From assembly GCA_034521225.1 (NCBI GenBank), contig JAXHMR010000023.1:123466-187465 (forward strand): DNA of 64,000 bases, written 5' to 3'. The translations under genes were made by a program, and so were the position numbers. This document shows positions 53,724 through 63,002 of the stretch, piece by piece; position 1 is the stretch's first letter; every line of letters starts with the position of its first letter. This stretch comes from Woeseia sp034521225 (GTDB taxonomy: Bacteria; Pseudomonadota; Gammaproteobacteria; Steroidobacterales; Woeseiaceae). Under the pieces are notes generated by a model. That model searched no databases. It worked only from the letters and a program-made list of their open reading frames with translations, and was not told the DNA's origin.

Positions 53724-54055
53724 TGAGCGAACGGGTTGATGCCTTTCTCGCGATGCTCGAGCGCGGCCAGGACTCGGCCCTGCTGAGGTTCTCGATCGGC
53801 AACGAGTACCTGGCCGCTGACGCGCCGGCACAAGCGGCCACCCACTTGCGGCGCGCTGTGGAGCAAGACGGTGGTTATTCCGCGGCGTGGAAACTGCTCG
53901 GCAAGGCACTGGCCGCCGCCGGTGACAACGCGGGGGCTGCAGAGGCGTGGCGCGACGGTATTGCCGCGGCCGAAACGCAGGGCGACCGGCAGGCGGCAAA
54001 GGAGATGACGGTGTTCCTGAAACGTATTGAGCGCCAGCAGGGCGGCGATCAATGA
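53723..54055 (+). CDS. Small TPR protein between trkH and dctQ (110 aa)
   Basis: A 110-aa soluble protein of TPR repeats: LLRFSIGNEYLAADAPAQAATHLRRAV and SAAWKLLGKALAAAGDNAGAAEAWRDGI are two adjacent 34-residue-type units (each shown in part), followed by a helix ending ERQQGGDQ. The start overlaps the trkH stop (TGATG) and the stop overlaps the dctQ start (ATGA). It is therefore translationally coupled to both a potassium channel gene and a TRAP transporter gene. Its role is unknown; a scaffold is likely. Confidence 0.78.
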   Translation: MSERVDAFLAMLERGQDSALLRFSIGNEYLAADAPAQAATHLRRAVEQDGGYSAAWKLLGKALAAAGDNAGAAEAWRDGIAAAETQGDRQAAKEMTVFLKRIERQQGGDQ

Positions 54056-54570
54056 CGGACAAGGCGCAAAAGACAGCCGCTGAGTGCATCGACCGCGCAA
54101 GCGAGATGACGGGCCGCGCCGTATCGTGGCTGACGTTGCTGATGGTACTGGTGACGCTCGTCATCGTCGTGTTGCGCTATGTCTTCGACGAGGGCTACAT
54201 CTGGCTGCAGGAGTCCCTGACCTGGATGCATGCCCTGGTGTTCATGCTGGGCGCCGGCTACACACTCAAGTGGGAAGAGCATGTACGGGTGGACGTGTTC
54301 TACCGCGACATGAGTGAACGCCGGCAGGCAGTTGTCAACGCGGCAGGCGTCTTACTGTTCCTGCTGCCATTGTGCCTGTTCTTGGCGTACATCTCGTTTG
54401 ATTACGCCGCACGTGCGTGGGCGCTCCGTGAAATTTCCCGGGATGCCGGCGGGCTGCCCTATCCGGCGGTGCCACTGCTGAAATCGGTGCTGTTGCTGAT
54501 GCCTTTGGTCGTCGGGCTGCAGGGGATTGCCCTGCTGTTGCGATCATTCCGGACATTGAAACAGGACTGA
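54052..54570 (+). CDS. dctQ: TRAP transporter small membrane subunit DctQ
   Basis: DctQ is the four-TM small subunit of tripartite ATP-independent periplasmic transporters. The 172-aa protein has TM helices near residues 22-42, 58-74, 98-118 and 140-160, and the family core VLRYVFDEGYIWLQESLTWMHA with the conserved Glu-Glu region KWEEHVRVDVFY. It is followed 4 bp later by dctM. Confidence 0.92.
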   Translation: MTDKAQKTAAECIDRASEMTGRAVSWLTLLMVLVTLVIVVLRYVFDEGYIWLQESLTWMHALVFMLGAGYTLKWEEHVRVDVFYRDMSERRQAVVNAAGVLLFLLPLCLFLAYISFDYAARAWALREISRDAGGLPYPAVPLLKSVLLLMPLVVGLQGIALLLRSFRTLKQD

Positions 54571-54574
54571 CCGC

Positions 54575-55948
54575 ATGGAGTGGGTATCGCTGCTGCTGTT
54601 CCTGACGGTTGTCGTCCTGTTGCTCAGCGGCTTTCCGGTCGCATTCACGCTCGCGGGAACGGCGCTGCTATTCGCCTTCGGCGGCATTATCGGCGGCGGT
54701 TTCGAGGCCGCCTTCCTGTCAGGGCTGCCGAGCCGCATCTTCGGCATCATGACGAACGAAACGCTGATTGCCGTACCGTTGTTCGTCTTCATGGGCATCA
54801 CGCTGGAACGCTCGCGGATTGCCGAGGACCTGCTCGATTCGCTCAGCGCCCTCTTTGGTTCGTTGCGTGGGGGTCTTGGTATTGCCGTCACGCTGGTCGG
54901 CATGATGCTCGCGGCGAGTACCGGTATCGTCGGTGCCACTGTCGTGACGATGGGCCTGTTGTCACTGCCGACGATGTTAAAGCGCGGCTACTCCGCGGAG
55001 ATCGCAACCGGCACGATCTGCGCGTCCGGCACGCTCGGACAGATAATTCCGCCGTCAATTATCCTGGTCATGCTCGGCGATGTGATGTCATCGGCCTACC
55101 AGCAGGCGCAGCTCGCGCAGGGCATATTTTCACCGAAAACCGTGTCGGTGGGGGATCTTTTTGCCGGCGCACTGATCCCGGGCCTGCTGCTGGTTGGGCT
55201 TTACATACTTTACTTATTCGTCATGGCGATCGTGCGACCGGCCAGCATGCCGGGCCACCCGGAAAGTGACGGTGCACCGGTCTCGTTGCGCCGCATTCTG
55301 CGCGCGCTGGCGCCGCCGCTGATTTTGATCGTCGCCGTGCTCGGCTCGATATTGAGCGGGCTCGCGACGCCAACCGAGGCGGCCGGCGTCGGCGCAAGCG
55401 GCGCCATGCTGATAGCCCTGAGCCGGCGCGCACTCGATATGGAACGCCTGCGCGAGATTATGCGAGGCACATTGCGGATCAGCAGCATGGTATTCCTGAT
55501 CCTGATCGGTGCGTCGGTATTTTCGCTGGTGTTTCGCGGCTACGGTGGCGACGACGCTGTGCACGGATTGCTCAGCAGCCTGCCCGGCGGCGTTATTGGC
55601 GCCGTAATCGTTGTCATGCTGGTGATGTTCCTGCTCGGCTTCGTCCTCGACTTTATCGAGATCACGTTTGTTGTCGTACCGATAGTTGCGCCGGTGCTGC
55701 TGACGATGGGTGTCGACCCGGTGTGGCTCGGCATCATGATTGCGATCAACCTGCAGACGTCGTTCCTGACGCCACCGTTCGGGTTTGCACTGTTCTACTT
55801 GCGAGGCGTAGCCCCGGCCGGCATTCGAACCGCACAGATTTACCGCGGCGTCATGCCGTTTATTGCGATCCAGCTGCTGGCGCTGCTGATCCTCGCGGTA
55901 TTTCCGGGGTTGGTTACGTGGCTGCCACAGGTCATTTACGGCCCGTGA
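54575..55948 (+). CDS. dctM: TRAP transporter large membrane subunit DctM
   Basis: DctM is the sodium-driven elevator-type transport subunit with about twelve TM helices. In 457 aa the family motifs are clear: FPVAFTLAGTALLFA, AVPLFVFMGITLERSRIAEDLL, LAASTGIVGATVVTMGLLSLPTM, ASGTLGQIIPPSIILVMLGDV (pore hairpin) and NLQTSFLTPPFGFALFYLRG. It is intact. dctP lies tail to tail on the opposite strand, 4 bp away. Confidence 0.95.
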   Translation: MEWVSLLLFLTVVVLLLSGFPVAFTLAGTALLFAFGGIIGGGFEAAFLSGLPSRIFGIMTNETLIAVPLFVFMGITLERSRIAEDLLDSLSALFGSLRGGLGIAVTLVGMMLAASTGIVGATVVTMGLLSLPTMLKRGYSAEIATGTICASGTLGQIIPPSIILVMLGDVMSSAYQQAQLAQGIFSPKTVSVGDLFAGALIPGLLLVGLYILYLFVMAIVRPASMPGHPESDGAPVSLRRILRALAPPLILIVAVLGSILSGLATPTEAAGVGASGAMLIALSRRALDMERLREIMRGTLRISSMVFLILIGASVFSLVFRGYGGDDAVHGLLSSLPGGVIGAVIVVMLVMFLLGFVLDFIEITFVVVPIVAPVLLTMGVDPVWLGIMIAINLQTSFLTPPFGFALFYLRGVAPAGIRTAQIYRGVMPFIAIQLLALLILAVFPGLVTWLPQVIYGP

Positions 55949-55952
55949 TAAA

Positions 55953-57047
55953 TCATTCGATGCGCGCTTTCAGATAGGACAACTCACTGACGCGCTGATT
56001 CGCCGACGACTTCTCCATGAACGCCCAGACGGACTCCTGCAACCTTTTAGCCATCGGGTCGCGTTCCGAGAGTTCGTTGATGATGTCCATCGAATGCTTG
56101 CGCAGCAATTCCAGCACGTCTTTCGGGAACTCACGCAATTCTACGTCCGGGTCCTGCAACAGCTCGTGCAACGCCTGTGCGTTGCCATAGTTGTACTCTG
56201 CCTGTGTATCGAGGTTGATGGCCTGGCACGTCGTGCGCACGATCTCCTGCAAATCGTCCGGCAGCGTGTCCCACGCCTTCCGGTTGATAATGCACTGGAT
56301 CAGCGGGCCGGGCTCGTGCCAGCCCGGGTAGTAGTAGTAACGCGCCGCCTTGTGCAGGCCGAGTGAAATGTCGTTGTACGGCCCGACCCATTCTGCCGCA
56401 TCGATCGCACCTGTCTGCAACGACGTAAAGATTTCCGAGGCCGGCACCGTCACCTGCGTCGCGCCGGCGCGCTGCATGACTTCACCACCGAGGCCAGGGA
56501 TGCGCATCTTCAGCCCCGACAGGTCGGCAACCGAGTTGATTTCCTTATTGAACCAGCCCGCCATCTGCACACCGGTCTGGCCTGCAGGGAACGGCACAAG
56601 GCCAAACGGCTCGTAAAGCTCATGCCACAGTTCGAGACCGCCGCCATAATAAAGCCAGGCGTTCATCTCGTTGGCATTGAGGCCGAACGGTACTGCCGTA
56701 AAGTACTGCGCCGCCGGCACCTTGCCTCGGTGGTAATACCATGCGTCATGCCCCATCTGCGCCGTGCCGTCGCGCACCGCGTCGAATACTTCGAGCGCAG
56801 GTACCAGCTCCCCGCCGGCAAACACCTTGATCTTCAACCGCCCGGCGGACGCGCGTTCGACGCGCTTCGCGATATTCTCGGCACCCACCCCGAGGCCGGG
56901 CAGCTTCGGTGGCCACGACGTCACCATGTTCCAGCGGAACGTCTGCTTCGAACGAACGGCCGCAGCGCCGCTATCCGATGTCTCACTGCCGCAGGCCGCC
57001 ACACCGGCCGCCAGCGCAACTCCACCCACGAAATCGCGTCGCTTCAT
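55953..57047 (-). CDS. dctP: TRAP transporter substrate-binding protein (TakP-like), twin-arginine lipoprotein
   Basis: The binding protein captures a carboxylate in the periplasm for DctQM. The start 57047 (MKRRDFVGGVALAAG) gives a twin-arginine signal with a lipobox-like VAAC, so the mature Cys could be lipidated after Tat export. The 364-aa chain matches the alpha-keto-acid type: WNMVTSWPPKLPGLGVGAENIA, FAGGELVPALEVFDAV, and AAEWVGPYNDISLGLHKAARYYYYPGW with the conserved binding residues. Its orientation opposite to dctQM is unusual but tail to tail adjacency supports one system. Substrate likely 2-oxo acid; inferred from the family only. Confidence 0.9.
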   Translation of the reverse strand: MKRRDFVGGVALAAGVAACGSETSDSGAAAVRSKQTFRWNMVTSWPPKLPGLGVGAENIAKRVERASAGRLKIKVFAGGELVPALEVFDAVRDGTAQMGHDAWYYHRGKVPAAQYFTAVPFGLNANEMNAWLYYGGGLELWHELYEPFGLVPFPAGQTGVQMAGWFNKEINSVADLSGLKMRIPGLGGEVMQRAGATQVTVPASEIFTSLQTGAIDAAEWVGPYNDISLGLHKAARYYYYPGWHEPGPLIQCIINRKAWDTLPDDLQEIVRTTCQAINLDTQAEYNYGNAQALHELLQDPDVELREFPKDVLELLRKHSMDIINELSERDPMAKRLQESVWAFMEKSSANQRVSELSYLKARIE

Positions 57048-57349
57048 GTTTGCCGCCTCTTTCATAACCCAGTAACCGAAGCCACGGCAGTGTAGTGGCG
57101 TACCCGGGGACTGCAAGCGGTTGATGGGCCAGGCGCAAAGCGGCCCCGACCGCAGCCGGTCGGGGCCTCCCCTCCGTGGCCGGGCGGCTGCCGCAGGCAC
57201 ATCGGCCATCCGTGGCCGATACCGCCCGGGGCTCCCTGCCGTCGGGCGATCCGCCCGCACCGTCCAGACTGCCACGATTGTGCCGTGGCGGAATCTGTTG
57301 TTATTCGACGTTGGGTGAATAAACTCGGCCGGAACGAACGGAGAGAGGC
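57048..57349. other. Divergent intergenic region dctP / dtd with strong hairpins
   Basis: Two strong stem-loops: GGCCCCGACC (57142-57151) with GGTCGGGGCC (57158-57167), loop GCAGCC; and ATCGGCCA (57201-57208) with TGGCCGAT (57213-57220), nested inside CCGGGCGG (57180-57187) and CCGCCCGG (57222-57229). Neither is followed by a U-run. There is no open frame of note. They may act as regulatory folds or bidirectional barriers; promoters for dctP and dtd must lie in here. Confidence 0.55.
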
Positions 57350-57787
57350 GTGATTGGTCTGATTCAGCGGGTAACCGGGGCAGAGGTGTCCGTGGCCGGC
57401 GAGCGCATTGCGCAGATCGGCCAGGGGCTGCTCGTATTGGTTGGCGTGCAGCGCGATGACGGCCCGGCCGAGGCCGTGCGCCTCGCTGAGCGCATTCTTG
57501 GGTATCGGGTTTTTCCGGACGAAGACGGGCGCATGAACCGGAGCTTGCTGGACATCGGGGGCGGCCTGCTGCTGGTGCCGCAGTTCACGCTGGCGGCCGA
57601 CACGCGTAAGGGCACTCGGGCGAGTTTCACCCGCGCGGCACCGCCGGAATCCGGCGCCGAGGGCTTCGAGCGCCTCGTGGAGGCCTGCAGAGCAGGTGTC
57701 CCGGACGCCTGTACCGGCCGTTTTGGGGCCGATATGCAGGTAAAGCTGGTCAATGACGGGCCGGTGACGTTCTGGCTTGAGTCCTAG
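57350..57787 (+). CDS. dtd: D-aminoacyl-tRNA deacylase
   Basis: Dtd hydrolyses D-amino acids (and Gly) mischarged on tRNA. The 145-aa protein has the N-terminal MIGLIQRVTGAEVSV, the active loop VPQFTLAADTRKG (usually SQFTL; here Pro replaces Ser, as in some homologues) and the Gly-cisPro motif NDGPVTFWLES at the C-terminus. The start is GTG with GAGAGAG upstream. Single gene with normal length. Confidence 0.95.
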   Translation: MIGLIQRVTGAEVSVAGERIAQIGQGLLVLVGVQRDDGPAEAVRLAERILGYRVFPDEDGRMNRSLLDIGGGLLLVPQFTLAADTRKGTRASFTRAAPPESGAEGFERLVEACRAGVPDACTGRFGADMQVKLVNDGPVTFWLES

Positions 57788-57943
57788 GCCGGCCGGGAGT
57801 CTGCGACACCGGTTCGGTATTGCGCGGCCCGCGGATGTATCATTGGCGATTCGGCCGGCTGTGCGGCGTTTAATTGAAGCCGTGACCGCCAGCCCGCACT
57901 TTTACCGCAAGCAGAAAGGGCACAGGCCCAGGAGTTTTAAAGG

Positions 57944-58204
57944 ATGTTTTCCAACATCGGTCCCGTTCAGCTGCTGATCGTATTGCTTATCGTGCTGGCA
58001 ATTTTCGGCACCAAAAAATTGCGCTCCCTGGGGTCCGACCTGGGTGGCGCCGTCAAGGGCTTTCGGTCTGCCGTCGCGGACGCGGACAAGGACGAGGATG
58101 ACGATTCGTCCGGCAAGATCGGCAAGCAATCGAGCGAGGCCGCGGACGCGGACTTCGATAACACACCGGCCGAAGAAACGCGCAAAGAAAAGAATAATCA
58201 CTGA
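57944..58204 (+). CDS. tatA: Sec-independent protein translocase TatA
   Basis: TatA multimers form the pore-like element of the twin-arginine export system. The 86-aa protein has the single N-terminal TM helix (PVQLLIVLLIVLAIF), the FGTKKLRSLGSDLG hinge and amphipathic helix (AVKGFRSAV), and an acidic tail. The tatA stop overlaps tatB start by 1 bp. Confidence 0.95.
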   Translation: MFSNIGPVQLLIVLLIVLAIFGTKKLRSLGSDLGGAVKGFRSAVADADKDEDDDSSGKIGKQSSEAADADFDNTPAEETRKEKNNH

Positions 58205-58602
58205 TGTCCGGCGTCGGCTTTTCGGAGCTGATCATACTGTTTGTCATCGGGCTCATCGTGCTGGGCCCGGAGCGGCTGCCGCGCGTGGCCAATCAGCTCG
58301 GCAAATGGATCGGGCAGGCGCGCCGCATGACACGCGTGATGAAACGGCAGCTCGAGGACGAACTTGACTTCAAGGAGGAGTTCAACATCGACCCGCCGGC
58401 GCGCACCCGGCATTCGACGCCCGGCGCCTACAAACCCCCGCCGGCACCTGCGCCGGTGCCGGAGGAGCACGATGAGACTTATTCGCCGATGCACGATGCC
58501 GACAGCGTCGGCACCGGTGTCGGTTCGGACGAAGCGCCGGTGGAAGAGAGCACGGAGGCCCGCCCCGACGACGACAGCGCAGACAGGAAGGACCCGGCTT
58601 GA
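58204..58602 (+). CDS. tatB: Sec-independent protein translocase TatB
   Basis: TatB with TatC recognises twin-arginine signals. The 132-aa protein has the TM helix (FSELIILFVIGLIVLGPERLP) including the conserved Glu and the Gly-Pro hinge, an amphipathic helix (VANQLGKWIGQARRMTR) and a long Pro/acidic tail (PPPAPAPVPEEHDE). The operon order is tatABC. The stop overlaps the tatC TTG start. Confidence 0.94.
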   Translation: MSGVGFSELIILFVIGLIVLGPERLPRVANQLGKWIGQARRMTRVMKRQLEDELDFKEEFNIDPPARTRHSTPGAYKPPPAPAPVPEEHDETYSPMHDADSVGTGVGSDEAPVEESTEARPDDDSADRKDPA

Positions 58603-59381
58603 CGAGCCCCGCCGATAATCCCGAGCAGGAAGGAGACCTCGCCGAGGGCACGCTGCTATCGCACCTGGTGGAACTGCGCGCACGTCTTGTGCGAATTGCC
58701 ATTGCCGTCGGCGTCGTCTTTCTCGTCCTGCTGCCGTTCAGCCGCAGGATCTTTACGATGGTCGCGGAACCGGTCACGGCCGCGCTGCCCGGCGGTGCCA
58801 TGATTTCCACGTCACCGGCGGCGCCGGTCCTGACACCGCTCAAGCTGACCTTTTTTGTAGCGCTGTTCGTCGCGATGCCGATCGTGTTGCACCAGGTCTG
58901 GGCCTTTGTTTCTCCCGGGCTTTATCGCAAGGAAAAACGATTTGCCGTGCCGCTGCTGGCATCGAGCATCCTGCTGTTCTATGCGGGCATTGCGTTTGCC
59001 TACTTCGTCGTTTTCCCGCTGATGTTCAATTTTTTCACGGCAGCGGCGCCCGAGAATGTCCTCGTCCAGACCGACATTACGCAATACCTCGATTTCATCA
59101 CGACAATTGTGTTCGCCTTCGGTATCGCTTTCGAGGTGCCTATAGCCACCGTACTCGTCGTATGGACCGGCATGACAACGCCGGAGAAGCTGGGCAAGGC
59201 GCGGCCCTACGTGTTCCTGATGGCATTCATCATCGGCATGTTCCTGACGCCGCCGGATGTCATCAGCCAGACATTGCTGGCGGTACCCGTCTACCTGCTG
59301 TACGAACTCGGCATATTCATGGCGCGGGTTTTTGCGCCCAAAGCCGATGCGGAGGCGGACGAAGGGACTTCGGACGGTTGA
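58599..59381 (+). CDS. tatC: Sec-independent protein translocase TatC
   Basis: TatC is the six-TM receptor for Tat signal peptides. The 260-aa protein starts at TTG 58599, overlapping the tatB stop (TTGA), with AGGAAGGA just before. The N-terminal motif LLSHLVELRARLVR is typical. Conserved loop FVSPGLYRKEKRF and Glu in FGIAFEVPIATVLV are present. The C-terminal tail is acidic. A likely client in this window is the dctP product. Confidence 0.95.
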   Translation: MTSPADNPEQEGDLAEGTLLSHLVELRARLVRIAIAVGVVFLVLLPFSRRIFTMVAEPVTAALPGGAMISTSPAAPVLTPLKLTFFVALFVAMPIVLHQVWAFVSPGLYRKEKRFAVPLLASSILLFYAGIAFAYFVVFPLMFNFFTAAAPENVLVQTDITQYLDFITTIVFAFGIAFEVPIATVLVVWTGMTTPEKLGKARPYVFLMAFIIGMFLTPPDVISQTLLAVPVYLLYELGIFMARVFAPKADAEADEGTSDG

Positions 59382-59455
59382 CGCCATCCGCAATTTGCGC
59401 CGGGTAGCGTTTAGTGTTTAATGCGGGGCAGTAAAAAATAAAAGAGAGCAAGTCC

Positions 59456-60972
59456 ATGACTGAATCCGTGGCGTCCGCCGGGGCGGCAAGCGACAGACAG
59501 GTATTCGGGCACCCGCGCGGGCTCATTACACTGTTCTTCACCGAGATGTGGGAGCGTCTCAGTTACTACGGCATGCGCGCACTGCTGGTGCTGTTCATGA
59601 CCGACCAGGTCATGAACGGCGGCATGGAGCTGAGCGACGCCGAAGCGACGGCGATCTACGGCATCTACACGGCGCTCGTCTACCTGGTTGCCCTGCCCGG
59701 CGGCTGGGTTGCCGACCGCCTGACCGGCGCCCAGCGCGCCGTGTTCTACGGCGGCATCATCATCATGTGTGGCCACTTCGTGCTGGCGATACCATCAGTC
59801 AACGCGTTTTTCATCGGGCTTTTGCTCGTCATACTTGGCACCGGGCTCCTTAAGCCGAACGTCAGCGCCATCGTAGGTGAGATGTATCCGCCCGGGGACT
59901 CACGCCGGGATTCCGGCTTTTCCATTTTCTACATGGGCATCAACATCGGTGCGATGCTCGGCCCGCTCGTTTGCGGCACGCTGGCCCAGAGCCCGAGTTT
60001 CGGCTGGCACTACGGTTTCGCCGCCGCCGGCGTTGGTATGCTGGCAGGCGTTATCCAGTTCCGCATGACACAGCGTTATCTCGGCACTGCCGGCCTCGAG
60101 CCGGCGCACAGCGAGAATCCGCAAACGGATGCCCGAATGCGCCGCCGCGGCTGGCAATACGTTGCCGGGGCGATGACGGCGCTGGCGTTATTTGTGGTGC
60201 TTGCGCTGAACGGCACATTCAACCTGGATCCGGAAGCCATTGCACGCTCGTCGACGTGGTTCATCCTTGCCATAACGATTGCGTTTTTTGCCTGGATCCT
60301 GCTGTTCGGGGGCCTGACCGCAATCGAGAAAAAGCGCATCGCGGCCTTCGCCGTGCTGTTCCTTGCATCGGCGATGTTCTGGTCGGGGTTCGAGCAGGCG
60401 GGCAGTTCCCTTAACCTGTTTGCAGACCGCTACACGCAACTGGACCTCGGCTGGATCACGCTGTATTCAACCTGGTTCCAGTCCATCAACTCGATATTCA
60501 TCATTATTTTCGCGCCGGTATTTGCCTTCGCCTGGGTCTGGCTCGCGCGGCGCCACCTGAATCCGTCGACGCCGGCCAAGTTCGCCTTTGGCCTGTTGCT
60601 GCTCGCCGTTGGCTTCCTGATGATGGTCATTGCATCGACTGTCGTCGCGAGTGGTGAACAGGCGGCGCCGACGTGGCTGATCCTGACCTACCTGTTCCAT
60701 ACGTTCGGCGAACTCGCACTCTCACCGGTTGGCCTGTCAGCGACGACCAAGCTTGCGCCGCGACGTTACGTCGGCCAGCTGATGGGCATATGGTTCATTT
60801 CCATCGCACTCGGCAACCTCATCGCCGGGCAGATTGCCGGCGACTTTGATCCCAACAACCTGCAGGCTTCCCCGGGCAGTACTGGCAGATCGTGTTGACG
60901 ATCGCCGGCACCGGCATAGTCCTGTTGTTGCTGACCAAGCCGATCAAGAAGCTGATGCAGGGTGTGGAGTAG
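59456..60972 (+). CDS. POT/PTR family proton-dependent peptide transporter (3' frameshift)
   Basis: A 12-14 TM proton-coupled di/tripeptide importer. The N-terminal signature FFTEMWERLSYYGMRALLVLF contains the ExxERxxYY motif. The ADRLTGAQ loop and FYMGINIGAMLGPLVCG (PTR signature 2) follow, with FHTFGELALSPVGLSATTKLAP near the end. The frame reaches a stop at 60898 after ASPGSTGRSC; one base shift near 60872-60880 restores YWQIVLTIAGTGIVLLLL and the stop at 60970-60972. Total about 505 aa. Followed by repeat locus 5 and an M2 peptidase gene. Confidence 0.93.
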
Positions 60973-60978
60973 CCACGC

Positions 60979-61163
60979 CCGTCATCGCGAGGAGCGTAGC
61001 GACGTGGCGACCTCGCACCACCGTCATCGCGAGGAGCGTAGCGACGTGGCGACCTCGCACCACCGTCATCGCGAGGAGCGTAGCGACGTGGCGATCTCGC
61101 AAAGCATCGCCTCTGCCAGGCTGTACGAGATTGCCACGGCGCTTCGCGCCTCGCAACGACGGC
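60979..61163. repeat. REP/BIME-like composite repeat, locus 5 (three tandem left units)
   Basis: Left units begin at 60981, 61023 and 61065 (42-bp period), each GTCATCGCGAGGAGCGTAGC to CTCGCA. They are followed by the spacer GCCTCTGCCAGGCTGTACGAG and one right unit ATTGCCACGGCGC/TTCGCGCCTCGCAACGACGG. It sits 6 bp after the transporter stop and 18 bp before the peptidase start, so the ribosome site GGAG of the latter lies just past the element. Confidence 0.9.
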
Positions 61164-61181
61164 ATACACAGGAGTCACTTG

Positions 61182-63002
61182 ATGTCGCACAGATTCATAC
61201 TCGTCATTCTACTGTCAGTGATGCTGACTGCGTGCGAGATGCGCAGTGAGCCAGCGGATACCACAACCTCCGGCCACACCGAGACCGCAGACGAGTTTGT
61301 CGCTCGCATTAACGCCGAACTTGCCGAACTGGGCATCGAGCAGGGTGCAACTGCCTGGATTCGCGCCACCTACATCACGCATGACACGGCCATACTGCAG
61401 GCGCGTGCCAGCGAGGCGTACGCCGAATGGCACAGCAACTCGGTCGCGCAATCGCTGAAGTTTGCCGGCGGCGAGCTGTCACCGGACACCGCGCGGGCAC
61501 TGAAGCTCCTGAAACTCGGCACGGAACAACCGTCGCCGGACGACACCGCAAAGCGCAAGGAACTCGCCGCGATCACAACCGAACTCGAGGGCATGTACGG
61601 CGCTGGCGAGTACTGCCCGGATGACGGCCGCGACTGCATGAACCTGCAGGAGCTCGAGTCGATCCTGGCCGAAAGCCGCGATTACGACGAGTTACTCGAC
61701 ACGTGGATAGGCTGGCGCACGGTATCGCCGCCCATGCGGGACAAATACCAGCGCTTTGCCGAACTGGCCAATGAAGGTGCCGCCGAACTCGGTTACGACG
61801 ACCTGGGCGAAATGTGGCGCGACGGCTTCGACATGTCACCGGCCGCGTTCCGGGACGAGTCGCTCAGGCTGTGGCAACAGGTCAAACCCCTCTATGACGA
61901 ACTCCATTGCCATGTCCGCGCGGAGCTCGCGTCGCAGTACGGTGAGGACCGGGTGCCGCTCGACCAACCGATCCCGGCACACCTGCTCGGCAATATGTGG
62001 TCGCAGACCTGGTCCGAAATCTTCGACCTGGTGAAGCCGTACCCGGATGCCGGGGACCTCGATGTCGATGCCGCCCTGGCGAGGCAGGATTACACGCCCC
62101 GGGACATGGTGCGGTCAGCTGAGCAGTTCTACGTCTCACTCGGTTTGCCGGAGCTGCCGGCCACCTTCTGGGAACGCTCGATGTTCAGCAAACCGGCAGA
62201 CCGTGACGTCGTCTGCCACGCCAGCGCGTGGGGCCTCGATGGCGGCAAGGACCTGCGGATCAAGATGTGCATCAAGCAGAACTACACCGACCTGAAAACC
62301 ATCTACCACGAACTCGGGCACAACTATTACCAGGGCGCTTACAGCGACCAGCCGCCGCTGTTCCAGGGCGGCGCGCACAGCGGCTTTCATGAAGCCATCG
62401 GCGACACTGTCACGTTGTCAATGACACCCGGCTATCTGCAGCAGGCCGGATTGCTCGAGTCCGCGACGGAAAGCGAGGAGTCCGTAATCAACCGGCAGAT
62501 GCAGCAGGCACTCGACTCGATCGCATTCCTGCCGTTCGGCAAGCTCATTGATGAGTGGCGCTGGGACGTGTTCGCCGGCAATACCGCCCCGCGGGATTAC
62601 AACAAGGCCTGGTGGGAACTCCGCACGCGCTACCAGGGTATCGCGCCGCCGGTGCCGCGCACCGAGGAACACTTCGATCCGGGTGCCAAGTACCACGTAC
62701 CGGCCAACTACTCGTACACGCGATACTTTCTCGCGCGGATACTGCAGTTCCAGTTCCAGCGCTCATTGTGCGAGTCCGCAGGTTTCACCGGGCCGCTGCA
62801 TGAATGTTCCGTCTACGGGAGCAAGGCAGCCGGCGAGCGCTTGCAATCGATGCTTGCGGTGGGTGCGAGCCAGCCGTGGCAGGACACGCTCGAGATGCTG
62901 ACAGGCAGCCGTGAGATGGACGCGACCGCCATCCTCGATTATTTTGCGCCGCTCAAAACCTGGCTCGAAGAACAGAATCGCGGCCGCAGTTGCGGCTGGT
63001 AA
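61182..63002 (+). CDS. M2 family peptidyl-dipeptidase (ACE-like), lipoprotein
   Basis: A zinc peptidyl-dipeptidase releasing C-terminal dipeptides, related to angiotensin-converting enzyme. The start ATG 61182 has GGAG 7 bases upstream and encodes a lipoprotein signal (ILVILLSVMLTAC, lipobox LTAC). The 606-aa chain has the zinc motif HELGH in IYHELGHNYYQGAY, the third ligand Glu in HSGFHEAIGDT, and the substrate-side PANYSYTRYFLA and conserved PFGKLIDEWRW. An open frame extends upstream through the repeat but is not coding. Located at the inner face of the outer membrane or in the periplasm. It follows the POT transporter; together they suit peptide scavenging. Confidence 0.95.
   Translation: MSHRFILVILLSVMLTACEMRSEPADTTTSGHTETADEFVARINAELAELGIEQGATAWIRATYITHDTAILQARASEAYAEWHSNSVAQSLKFAGGELSPDTARALKLLKLGTEQPSPDDTAKRKELAAITTELEGMYGAGEYCPDDGRDCMNLQELESILAESRDYDELLDTWIGWRTVSPPMRDKYQRFAELANEGAAELGYDDLGEMWRDGFDMSPAAFRDESLRLWQQVKPLYDELHCHVRAELASQYGEDRVPLDQPIPAHLLGNMWSQTWSEIFDLVKPYPDAGDLDVDAALARQDYTPRDMVRSAEQFYVSLGLPELPATFWERSMFSKPADRDVVCHASAWGLDGGKDLRIKMCIKQNYTDLKTIYHELGHNYYQGAYSDQPPLFQGGAHSGFHEAIGDTVTLSMTPGYLQQAGLLESATESEESVINRQMQQALDSIAFLPFGKLIDEWRWDVFAGNTAPRDYNKAWWELRTRYQGIAPPVPRTEEHFDPGAKYHVPANYSYTRYFLARILQFQFQRSLCESAGFTGPLHECSVYGSKAAGERLQSMLAVGASQPWQDTLEMLTGSREMDATAILDYFAPLKTWLEEQNRGRSCGW

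Noticed and set aside
60834..61181. Open frame extending the M2 peptidase upstream by 116 codons
   Set aside because: It reads through repeat locus 5 and the transporter 3' end in a wrong frame; a lipoprotein signal with a good ribosome site starts at 61182.
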